Positions 16,086 through 23,051 of a stretch of DNA of 41,361 nucleotides are shown piece after piece; positions within the stretch are counted from its first letter, which is position 1; each line of letters begins with the position of its first letter. The notes below the pieces were generated by a model. That model worked only from the letters and a program-made list of their open reading frames with translations, was not told the origin of the DNA and made no database searches. A program made the position numbers and the translations under genes. Source of the stretch: Oscillospiraceae bacterium (GTDB lineage: Bacteria > Bacillota > Clostridia > Saccharofermentanales > Saccharofermentanaceae); assembly GCA_902788505.1 (NCBI GenBank), contig CADAKH010000022.1, positions 1 through 41,361 on the forward strand, given 5' to 3'.

Positions 16086-17432
16086 TTATGCTTCTTCCTT
16101 CTTTTCGGAAGCGCTTGTGATAGCCTTGTAAACAAAGGCTGCAACTGCACCGCCGATAAGAGGTGCGACGATGAATACCCAGAGATCAGCCAGAGCTGCT
16201 CCGCCTGCAAAGATGGCAGGTCCGATGGAACGTGCAGGGTTAACTGATGTTCCTGTGAAGCTGATTCCAAGGATGTGTACAAGAACGAGTGCAAGGCCGA
16301 TCACAAGACCGCCGAATGAACCGTGCTTGAACTTGCTGTCTGTAACACCAAGGATGCAGAGAACAAAGATAAATGTGAGAACCGCTTCAATGATGAGACC
16401 TGCAGCGATGTTGCCGTTGCAGCCGGCCAGAGTGTTTGAACCGAGTCCCCATGATGCCATCTCCATCTCATTTGCATCGTAAACACCTGTCATGTCGATC
16501 TTGCCTGTAAGTTCGAAAACATAACGGAGAAGTCCGGCACCTGAGATGGCACCCAAAGTCTGGAATACAATGTAACCCCAGAAATCGTTAAGTGTCATCT
16601 TGCCGCTGATCACCATTGCAAGAGAAACTGCGGGGTTGATGTGGCAGCCTGAGATATTGCCGATGGAATAAGCCATTGCAACGATAACGAGACCGAATGC
16701 AAGAGCTGTAAGGATATATCCGCCGCCGTTTACGGAGTCACAGCCTACTGCCATAGCGGTACCGCATCCTACAAATACGAGTACGAATGTACCGATGAAC
16801 TCTGAAGTGAACTTCTGGATAGTAACGATAGTATCGTCCTTCTTGGAAGAAGGGATAACCATGTAGAGGATAACGAGAACTACTGCAAGGATAGCGAGAT
16901 CAGCCATAAGGAATGAGCCGTTGTAAACCATAGAGTAAACAAGAGCGCTGTCATAACCTGCTTCAGCAGCATAGTCCGCATAGAAGATAACGCCGGAAGC
17001 AACAGAACCGAGCCATCTTACGATATAAGCAACTGCAGAGAAAGCGATTACTTTGATAAGTGATGCAGCTCTGAATCTGCCTAATGCATCCTTGATCTTG
17101 GATCTTGAATCTGCCTTAAGAGCAGCAAAGCCTGCAAAGCCCAGAGCCGTATAGCCGATAGTGTAATCAAGGATTACCTGGAAAGGCGTTACGAGCCAGC
17201 CGCCGATAAGCTGCAAAAGGCTGAAGATAAAAGCTATGATAAAGCCCCATACAGGTCCGAACGCAACACCGTAAACGATGATAGGAAGCGTCGAAGCTGG
17301 AGTTACAGATCCGCCCATCGGCATCTCGAACAGCTTGAGCTGTGAAAGAACGAATGCCAATGCAAGGCAGATACCGCCCGTGGAGATCTTTAAGATGTTC
17401 TCACGGTTGGATTTGATCGTTTGTTTTGACAT
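16086..17432 (-). CDS. ThiT thiamine transporter fused to AqpZ-like aquaporin
   Basis: A 448-residue membrane protein with two complete halves. Residues 1-195 match the ThiT S-component of ECF transporters: GGICLALAFVLSQLKLFEMP at 19-38, GGSVTPASTLP at 40-50, QVILDYTIGYTALGFAGF at 85-102, SGVIF at 146-150 and VYNGS at 169-173. Residues 208-437 form a full MIP channel with both NPA motifs (266-268 and 398-400). Its selectivity-filter positions read Phe246, His386, Thr395 and Arg401, the combination of water-selective AqpZ rather than glycerol facilitators. The linker is short and polar (195-207). A TPP riboswitch in the leader ties the gene to thiamine. No EcfA/EcfT genes are nearby, so an ECF module from elsewhere would be needed. 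The start is ATG with GGAGGTG; terminator follows. A misassembly is unlikely because the frame is continuous and the terminator and riboswitch flank it cleanly. Confidence 0.9.
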   Translation of the reverse strand: MSKQTIKSNRENILKISTGGICLALAFVLSQLKLFEMPMGGSVTPASTLPIIVYGVAFGPVWGFIIAFIFSLLQLIGGWLVTPFQVILDYTIGYTALGFAGFAALKADSRSKIKDALGRFRAASLIKVIAFSAVAYIVRWLGSVASGVIFYADYAAEAGYDSALVYSMVYNGSFLMADLAILAVVLVILYMVIPSSKKDDTIVTIQKFTSEFIGTFVLVFVGCGTAMAVGCDSVNGGGYILTALAFGLVIVAMAYSIGNISGCHINPAVSLAMVISGKMTLNDFWGYIVFQTLGAISGAGLLRYVFELTGKIDMTGVYDANEMEMASWGLGSNTLAGCNGNIAAGLIIEAVLTFIFVLCILGVTDSKFKHGSFGGLVIGLALVLVHILGISFTGTSVNPARSIGPAIFAGGAALADLWVFIVAPLIGGAVAAFVYKAITSASEKKEEA

Positions 17433-17437
17433 AAAAA

Positions 17438-17444
17438 CACCTCC
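17438..17444 (-). promoter_or_regulatory. RBS likely controlled by the TPP riboswitch
   Basis: GGAGGTG on the minus strand, six bases before the ATG. ACCTC at the 3' edge of the aptamer (17522-17518) could pair with GAGGT here. No terminator lies between aptamer and gene, which favours control of translation start. Confidence 0.5.
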
Positions 17445-17518
17445 GTCATACGGCTGCCGGGTTCAACTGCTTCAACCCTTCGTTTGGTGCCATAGACAAG
17501 AGGCCTTTTGTATATATG

Positions 17519-17602
17519 AGGTTCCCTACGCCGGCATTATCCGTCAGGTTCAGCGGGTCGGATGTCTGATCCCTCTCAGCTTTTTAAAGCTCCCCGGTTC
17601 CG
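17519..17602 (-). ncRNA. TPP riboswitch (THI element)
   Basis: On the minus strand the conserved parts appear in order: GGGGAGC, GCTGAGAGGGA, GACCCGCTGAACCTGA, CGGATAATGCCGGCG and GTAGGGA. These are the pyrimidine-sensing CTGAGA loop and the pyrophosphate-binding part of the thiamine pyrophosphate aptamer. A promoter lies immediately upstream and the ThiT-aquaporin start about 85 bases downstream. The closing helix P1 is not obvious: both flanks read GGAACC, which are not complementary. TPP binding is expected to lower expression of the transporter. Confidence 0.96.
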
Positions 17603-17614
17603 TTTGTCGCGAAA

Positions 17615-17643
17615 AATATACTATACGGCATATATAAAAACAA
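17615..17643 (-). promoter_or_regulatory. Promoter of the TPP riboswitch transcript
   Basis: Minus strand TTGTTT (17643-17638), 17-base spacer, TATATT (17620-17615). Transcription would start a few bases before the aptamer. Confidence 0.75.
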
Positions 17644-17678
17644 GCATTCCCCGAATGAACAATTGACGAAATAATGCT

Positions 17679-19037
17679 TTATTTGTAGCGTTTTGACGGG
17701 CGTTTTATCAAAAGCAGTATCAGCATGGCAACAGCTGTGGTGCCAAGGCTTATCGGATAGACTGTCATTATGCTCTGGAACGTCCTGAAGTGTTCGAATA
17801 CCGTATAGATCCAGACAAGTCTTATTCCGCAGATGCAGACTGTGGTAACTATCGCAGGAGACAAAGATATTCCGTAGCCTCTCATGTATCCGCTCATTAC
17901 ATCATAGAAAAGAGAGAAAAGATGCGCAGTGGTGATCAGGACAACACGCACATAGCCTATCTCGACAAGAAGCGGATCGGGGTTGAATATCGCCAGAAGT
18001 GACTTGCCGGCAACAATAAGCGTAAACACCATGATACCTTCTATTACGATGCCTTCCATCATGCAGAGCTTCAAAGTCTTCTTGCATCTGTCTATCTTTT
18101 TCGCACCGAAGTTCTGACCTGTGATCGTGGTGCAGGCCTGACCGAAACTGTTCAGCACGTAATATGAGAATATCTCGATATTGAATGCAGCAGAAGATGC
18201 AGCTGCAACCGTTGTTCCGAGACTGTTTATCGCTGCCTGGATAATGATGTTGGCAGAAGAGAATACGCATGCCTGGGCACTTGCCGGAAGACCGATCTTC
18301 AGTATCTTCCATAAGATCCTCCAGTCGACCTTGAGATTCCTGAAACTGAATCTGGCAACAGACTTTGTCTTCGCAAGGCAGATAAGAAGGATCAGGCAGC
18401 TTATCATATTGGAGATGACAGTTGCCGTCGCAACACCGTCAACGGTTCTGTGAAGATAGACCACAAAGAAAAGGTTGAGACCGACATTTACAAGGCCTGA
18501 GATTATCAGCGCGATGAGAGGCGTCCTCGTGTTGCCTATTCCTCTGAACACAGCCGCTTCGAAATTATAAAGAAGTATCACCGGAAGCCCTGATACATAG
18601 ATGCGAAAATAAAGGATCGCCATTCCGACCGCTTCCTCATCGATGTTCTGGGATCTTAATATCGGCTCAGCGAAAAGCTCTCCTATAAGTGCAACCAATA
18701 TGCCTCCTATGACCGCAACGATCATGGAAGTGTGAAGGGCCTTTTTTACTGTCTCGTCATCTTTCCTGCCGATGGCATTTGCGATAACGACATTGGTGCC
18801 CAGAGAGATGCCGAGAAATGAGTTGACTATAAGTGAGATTATCGGAGTATTTGCGCCTACCGCTGCCATTGCCGCCTTGCCGAGATCACCTGTGTAATTG
18901 CCGACGACAGCTATATCGGCAGCATTGAAAAGCTGCTGCAGGATACCCGTGAATGCGAGAGGAAAAGCAAACCCGAGGATCTTGTTCCACAGGCTTCCTT
19001 CCGTCATGTCCTTAACATGCTTGATCGCACTACTCAT
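17679..19037 (-). CDS. MATE family multidrug/cation exporter
   Basis: A ~452-residue membrane protein with about twelve hydrophobic segments in two homologous halves. MATE hallmarks include MTEGSLWNKILGFAFPLAFT near the N-terminus, LFNAADIAVVGNYTG, and NSFGQACTTITGQNFGAKK around residues 290-308. Such transporters export cationic drugs or metabolites using a sodium or proton gradient; substrate unknown. The start is uncertain: ATG at 19037 is used, an in-frame TTG at 19067 and an ATG at 19007 (with AAGGA immediately upstream) are alternatives. None has an ideal ribosome site. About 120 bases separate it from the preceding operon. Confidence 0.9.
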   Translation of the reverse strand: MSSAIKHVKDMTEGSLWNKILGFAFPLAFTGILQQLFNAADIAVVGNYTGDLGKAAMAAVGANTPIISLIVNSFLGISLGTNVVIANAIGRKDDETVKKALHTSMIVAVIGGILVALIGELFAEPILRSQNIDEEAVGMAILYFRIYVSGLPVILLYNFEAAVFRGIGNTRTPLIALIISGLVNVGLNLFFVVYLHRTVDGVATATVISNMISCLILLICLAKTKSVARFSFRNLKVDWRILWKILKIGLPASAQACVFSSANIIIQAAINSLGTTVAAASSAAFNIEIFSYYVLNSFGQACTTITGQNFGAKKIDRCKKTLKLCMMEGIVIEGIMVFTLIVAGKSLLAIFNPDPLLVEIGYVRVVLITTAHLFSLFYDVMSGYMRGYGISLSPAIVTTVCICGIRLVWIYTVFEHFRTFQSIMTVYPISLGTTAVAMLILLLIKRPSKRYK

Positions 19038-19160
19038 ATAACAATTAACCGCAAATACCGCGCACAAAACAGCGCTTGAAAAAGCTTCAAAAATACACCA
19101 TGAAATGATATCGCGAAAACGTTAAATCAGGCGATGGCACCTTATACTAAATAATCGATA

Positions 19161-20174
19161 TTACAGGCGCCCAATCTTAACAAGTCTTACAATGCAGGAC
19201 TCGATAAATCTCTGGACCTCACGCTCGTACATGGCCTGGGATCTCTCGTAGCACTCGAGATGCTTTGCGTTATTGACTATTACCATTCTCTTTCTGCAGC
19301 GCAGATTATCGTAGATCTCACGCGACTGCGAAGGAGGAGTCACTTCATCTTCACCGCCCTGGAAAATAAGGACCGGCACCTTTATGCTGCTCGCATGGGT
19401 TGCGGCATCACACCGGTTGATATCAAAGCCGAACCGGCGCTGGGCAAACCGCCTTACGCTTCCTATGAGCCAGTCAGGCGGAAGCATAGTATCCTTCGGC
19501 AGATTTATCTTGAGATAAGATGTCAGCGATGACATCGGGGAATCAGCGATTATTCCGCATACACAGCGGTCAAATTCCTTCTGCTGTGCGGCAAGAAGGC
19601 ACGCCGTTGCGCCTGCGCCTCTTGCGACCAGATAGATCCTGCAGTTATTTCCGAGACGTCTCTTTGTAAATGTGTACCACGCATCAAGATCGACGCTCTC
19701 CATAAGACCCCAGGTGAAGTTCTTGCCACCGCTCATGCCGTGACCTCTCATATGTGTAATCAGGCAGTGGCACTGGACCTTGCGCATCATGAGCCTTGCA
19801 TATGCAGCCATCTCGGCAGGCGACTCGTCATAACCGTGAACAAGGATAACCATATTGCGGCAGGTAGAATCCGACGAAGGCCTGTAATAGCCTGACAGTT
19901 TGCAGCCGTCAAATGATGTGACCCTTACTCCGAGCCATTCGTTGTGGAATGTATAGAACCAGTTTTTGCCGCGTCCTATTATCGTGCTTCTGTCGATCTT
20001 TTTGGGAGATCTGTCGACCTGCGGCAGAGGCTTCGGCCTTCTGAAAATCTTTTTGAAGACCTTGTCGGAATAAGACATGAACAGCACCAGAAGTCCCCCG
20101 GCAATGAGGACTATAAGAAGTACTATCAATACCGCAACGAGAACCGCGGTTACAGCAGAATTATTATCCGACAA
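19161..20174 (-). CDS. Membrane-anchored alpha/beta hydrolase-like, no nucleophile
   Basis: A 337-residue protein with an N-terminal membrane anchor (residues 8-33) and an alpha/beta hydrolase fold like B. subtilis YqkD. The oxyanion segment is LVHGYDESPAEM (111-122) and MRGHGMSGG follows (142-150). The nucleophile elbow, normally G-x-S-x-G, reads A184-R-G186-A-G188, so the serine is glycine. The other triad members are present: Asp276 in GGEDEVTP and His305 in NNAKH. It is therefore probably inactive as a serine hydrolase or has a non-catalytic role. The start is TTG, supported by GGAGGG five bases before it, and the gene overlaps the Xaa-Pro peptidase by 11 bases. Confidence 0.85.
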   Translation of the reverse strand: MSDNNSAVTAVLVAVLIVLLIVLIAGGLLVLFMSYSDKVFKKIFRRPKPLPQVDRSPKKIDRSTIIGRGKNWFYTFHNEWLGVRVTSFDGCKLSGYYRPSSDSTCRNMVILVHGYDESPAEMAAYARLMMRKVQCHCLITHMRGHGMSGGKNFTWGLMESVDLDAWYTFTKRRLGNNCRIYLVARGAGATACLLAAQQKEFDRCVCGIIADSPMSSLTSYLKINLPKDTMLPPDWLIGSVRRFAQRRFGFDINRCDAATHASSIKVPVLIFQGGEDEVTPPSQSREIYDNLRCRKRMVIVNNAKHLECYERSQAMYEREVQRFIESCIVRLVKIGRL

Positions 20175-21408
20175 TTATTCCCTCCGGGCTGTCCTTCCCG
20201 GAGCTCAGGAGCAGACAGCCGTCTTCTGTTACCAGGCAGTCGTCCTCAATCCTGAAGCCGGTGTCCCACTCTGGGATATAAACACCGGGTTCGACGGCAA
20301 GGCAATTACCTGCTTCAAATTCCCTGTCTCTCGGACCGACATCGTGAACGTCCAGTCCAAGATAGTGAGAGGTGTTGTGCCAGTAATAACGGCGCACTTC
20401 CTCCACTGTAAAATTATCAGGTATTAGTCCTTGTCCCGCAAGCCATTTGCCCGCAATGTCATACATTTGTGAATTAAGACCGGCGAAGGTTTTGCCGGGT
20501 GCAATATAGGCGAATGCAGCCTTTCTCAAAGCCTGAATAAGCTCTAACAGCTTCATTCTCTTATCGTCCTCATTACCCGGCTTCCCGACAAAGAAGACAC
20601 GTGAGATATCAGCGCAGTAGCCGTCAGTTCTGGCGCCCACGTCGATCTGGATTATTGAGCCTTCTTTTGCGATTCCGTCACCATCCTTCTCAGGATCTGA
20701 GTGATGGAGGTAGAATGCATTCCTTCCGCATGAGACGATAGTCTCGAAGGCAAAGGACATAGAGCTTCTTTTGGCCATCTCATATTCAAGCTTCAGGTAC
20801 AGTTCATATTCGGATACACCGGGCTGTATCAGAGTCTTCATCTCCTCTATAGCCTCTTCGGTGATCTTTGCGGCCTTCCTTATGGCATCCGTCTCGCAAG
20901 GCTGCTTGATAAGCCTCATGGAAGTCGTGATCTCGGAAAGGTCAGATACCTTTCTGCCGTCCTTTTCGATCTGCTTCTTGAGTTCAAAAGGCTTGGTCAT
21001 GACAGATGACTTATCAAGATATATCGTGATGTCCGTGTTCTTGATAAGTTCGAATTCCTTTTCCTCGTACTTCTCAAGATCTTTAATATCATCGGCAGAA
21101 AAGCCGGTGACAGCCGCAATATCGGCAAAATCCATGCGTTTGCCGTGCCAGCGTTCCTTCATGGAATCTCTTGCGGGAGCATAGATATTGAAAGATGCCT
21201 CGCCGTTATCCTTTTGGATCAGGAGAACAAAGCCTGCTCTCTCAAGACCCGTCAGATAATAGAAGTTCCTGTCAACAAAGAACCTGTAATCCGTATCGCC
21301 CGACATGTGCTTTTCTTCGCCCGAGAAAAGCAGCGCCGCGGTGCGGTCCGGCAACGCGGCGGCAAAGCGCTCTCTGTTTTGTTTGAAAAAAATAGGATCT
21401 ATCGCCAT
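20164..21408 (-). CDS. Xaa-Pro aminopeptidase (M24B)
   Basis: A 414-residue metallopeptidase removing N-terminal residues that precede proline. The N-terminal AMP_N domain (1-130) includes FFVDRNFYYLTGLERAGFVL in parts; the C-terminal pita-bread domain holds the dimetal ligands: Asp pair in QIDVGARTDGYCADISRVFF (about 255-275), His in HNTSHYLGLDVHDVG, and Glu residues in VEPGVYIPEW and FRIEDD. It lies eight bases after the acyltransferase gene and overlaps the hydrolase gene, so it is the middle gene of an operon. Start ATG with GTAAGG upstream. Confidence 0.95.
   Translation of the reverse strand: MAIDPIFFKQNRERFAAALPDRTAALLFSGEEKHMSGDTDYRFFVDRNFYYLTGLERAGFVLLIQKDNGEASFNIYAPARDSMKERWHGKRMDFADIAAVTGFSADDIKDLEKYEEKEFELIKNTDITIYLDKSSVMTKPFELKKQIEKDGRKVSDLSEITTSMRLIKQPCETDAIRKAAKITEEAIEEMKTLIQPGVSEYELYLKLEYEMAKRSSMSFAFETIVSCGRNAFYLHHSDPEKDGDGIAKEGSIIQIDVGARTDGYCADISRVFFVGKPGNEDDKRMKLLELIQALRKAAFAYIAPGKTFAGLNSQMYDIAGKWLAGQGLIPDNFTVEEVRRYYWHNTSHYLGLDVHDVGPRDREFEAGNCLAVEPGVYIPEWDTGFRIEDDCLVTEDGCLLLSSGKDSPEGIIVG
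20180..20185 (-). promoter_or_regulatory. RBS supporting a TTG start
   Basis: GGAGGG five bases before TTG at 20174, inside the end of the preceding gene; no ATG is suitably placed. Confidence 0.75.
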
Positions 21409-21416
21409 TAATTACC

Positions 21417-22073
21417 TTACCACTGTCTGACTCCGTCCGAACGTACATTGTATTCGTCGAAGAGAATAGTATTGTTGATATAGTTGAGTGTGGCACCGGG
21501 TGACCTTCTGATAAGACCGGGGTTGCCGATAACGATCGAACCGTCCGGAACATCGAAGTTGACATATGCACCGGGGGCAATGAGGACGTTGTTGCCGATC
21601 CTGATATTACCTACGATAACGGCATTTGCGCCGATCCATACATAGTTGCCGATATGGGGAGAACCCTTCCTCTTACCTCTGAACTGTGTACCGATGACAA
21701 CACCTGTCGATACATTGACGTTGTGGCCTATAACACTCTTCGGGTGAATGATGACACGTCCGAAGTGCGCAAGATAGAAGCCCTTGCCGATCTCTGTATC
21801 GTATGGGATCTGGAAATGATATTTACGGCTCAGTCTTTCGAGTCTGAAATTGCTGACACCGAACTTGAGCTGATAAAGCTTTTTCCTGAAACCGTCATAC
21901 TTCTTGATCTGGTCAGCATAATAACGTGTACGTCTCATTACACTGATATAGCTGAACTCTGGAGAAGATCTTCTCTCTTCAAGATAGCATGCGTAAATGT
22001 TCTTATAACGACGCGCATTACCGGTGTATCTGAACAAATCGGCATATATAATGTCTTTAAGTTCATCGGTCAT
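21417..22073 (-). CDS. CysE-like hexapeptide acyltransferase
   Basis: A 218-residue left-handed beta-helix acyltransferase. A helical N-terminal part (1-85) precedes hexapeptide repeats running from about residue 90 to 190 (IGKGFYLAHFGRVIIHPKSV in parts, HIGNYVWIGANAVIVGNIRIG in parts). It resembles serine O-acetyltransferase, but where E. coli CysE has the Asp-His pair this protein reads LAHFG, so the Asp is Ala. Relatives with this pattern occur in polysaccharide gene sets as well as in cysteine synthesis, and no cysK is adjacent, so the acceptor is unresolved. First gene of an operon with its own promoter; ATG with GGAAGGA upstream. Confidence 0.8.
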   Translation of the reverse strand: MTDELKDIIYADLFRYTGNARRYKNIYACYLEERRSSPEFSYISVMRRTRYYADQIKKYDGFRKKLYQLKFGVSNFRLERLSRKYHFQIPYDTEIGKGFYLAHFGRVIIHPKSVIGHNVNVSTGVVIGTQFRGKRKGSPHIGNYVWIGANAVIVGNIRIGNNVLIAPGAYVNFDVPDGSIVIGNPGLIRRSPGATLNYINNTILFDEYNVRSDGVRQW

Positions 22074-22108
22074 AAATGCACATCCTTCCCATTTTCTTTA
22101 TCTTAAAA

Positions 22109-22137
22109 ATTTTATTACTTTTTGGAGAATAACTCAA
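22109..22137 (-). promoter_or_regulatory. Promoter of the acyltransferase operon
   Basis: Minus strand TTGAGT (22137-22132), 17-base spacer, TAAAAT (22114-22109), about 35 bases before the ATG. Confidence 0.65.
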
Positions 22138-22210
22138 TAAGATTTTGCGGTCAAACGCCCTATTCTACGAGTTTGTAATATTATTCGCTCAACCTATTTT
22201 TCAAGTGTGC

Positions 22211-22239
22211 TTTACACTTTGAGCAAAGAAATATACAAT
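22211..22239 (+). promoter_or_regulatory. Promoter of the araC-type gene
   Basis: TTTACA (22211-22216), 17-base spacer, TACAAT (22234-22239). It diverges from the acyltransferase promoter across about 70 bases of AT-rich DNA, where a shared regulator could bind. Confidence 0.6.
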
Positions 22240-22295
22240 TTTTGTTATAGATGTAATATTTCTTTAATGAAATACGGAATACAGAGGGAAAAAAT

Positions 22296-23048
22296 ATGAA
22301 TATCGATAAAGAATTAGCAAAAAGATTAATGGATGAAGGCGAATCCGGCAACCGCCAGGTCGCATATAACCACGAGATCAGCTTTTATGAGCTCGTAGCA
22401 AGCGGAAATATGCCGAGACTTGAAGAAGCACTCAAGACACTCGGTGCAACACAGACTCTGGGCACCTTAAGCCCGGACAAAGTCCGCAACGTCAAGTATC
22501 ACACGATCATTCTCACTGCCCTTGTCAGCAGATTCTGCATCGAGGCCGGACTTGAGATCTCTATTGCTTATAATCTCAGCGATATTTTCATCGAACTCAT
22601 CGATTCCGCAAGCACAATAGATGAGGTTTACCATGTGCAGAACGAGATGCTCCGTATGTACTGCCGCAAGATGAGTGAGCTTTCCAAGAGCCGTGTGGTA
22701 TCACGCCACATCGTCGTTGCCATCGACTACATCAGATCTCATATCCAGGAGAATCTCACCGTCGAATCCATCGCAGATTCCCTCTCGCTCAATTCAAGCT
22801 ACCTTTCCAAGCTCTTCAAGCAGGAAATGGGCATTACTTTGAGCCGTTACATAAGAGACCAGAAGATCAATGTTGCCTGCAACATGTTAAGGCATCTTGA
22901 TGAGTCTTCTCTCACTATCGCCAACTATCTTGGATTCTCTTCACAGTCTCACTTCATTCAGGTATTCAAGAAGTCCACAGGCATGACACCTGAAGAGTAC
23001 CGCCGCAAGAATTATCACCAGAGCTGGATGAACGGCGATAACGAGTAA
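22296..23048 (+). CDS. AraC family transcriptional regulator
   Basis: A 250-residue regulator. The C-terminal domain (about 145-243) has two helix-turn-helix units: LTVESIADSLSLNSSYLSKLFKQ (in parts) and SLTIANYLGFSSQSHFIQVFKKSTGMTPEEYR (in parts), the AraC signature. The N-terminal ~140 residues are helical, not a cupin, with a segment GTLSPDKVRNVKYHTIILTAL typical of a family widespread in gut Clostridia whose ligand is unknown. It is divergent from the acyltransferase operon and ends three bases from the convergent permease gene, with no terminator in between. Targets are unknown; ATG follows AGAGGGA. Confidence 0.93.
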   Translation: MNIDKELAKRLMDEGESGNRQVAYNHEISFYELVASGNMPRLEEALKTLGATQTLGTLSPDKVRNVKYHTIILTALVSRFCIEAGLEISIAYNLSDIFIELIDSASTIDEVYHVQNEMLRMYCRKMSELSKSRVVSRHIVVAIDYIRSHIQENLTVESIADSLSLNSSYLSKLFKQEMGITLSRYIRDQKINVACNMLRHLDESSLTIANYLGFSSQSHFIQVFKKSTGMTPEEYRRKNYHQSWMNGDNE

Positions 23049-23051
23049 TCC

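Noticed and set aside
19038..19067. TTG start for the MATE gene
   Set aside because: No ribosome site before it and the added ten residues do not resemble the family N-terminus; the ATG at 19037 is preferred, with modest certainty.
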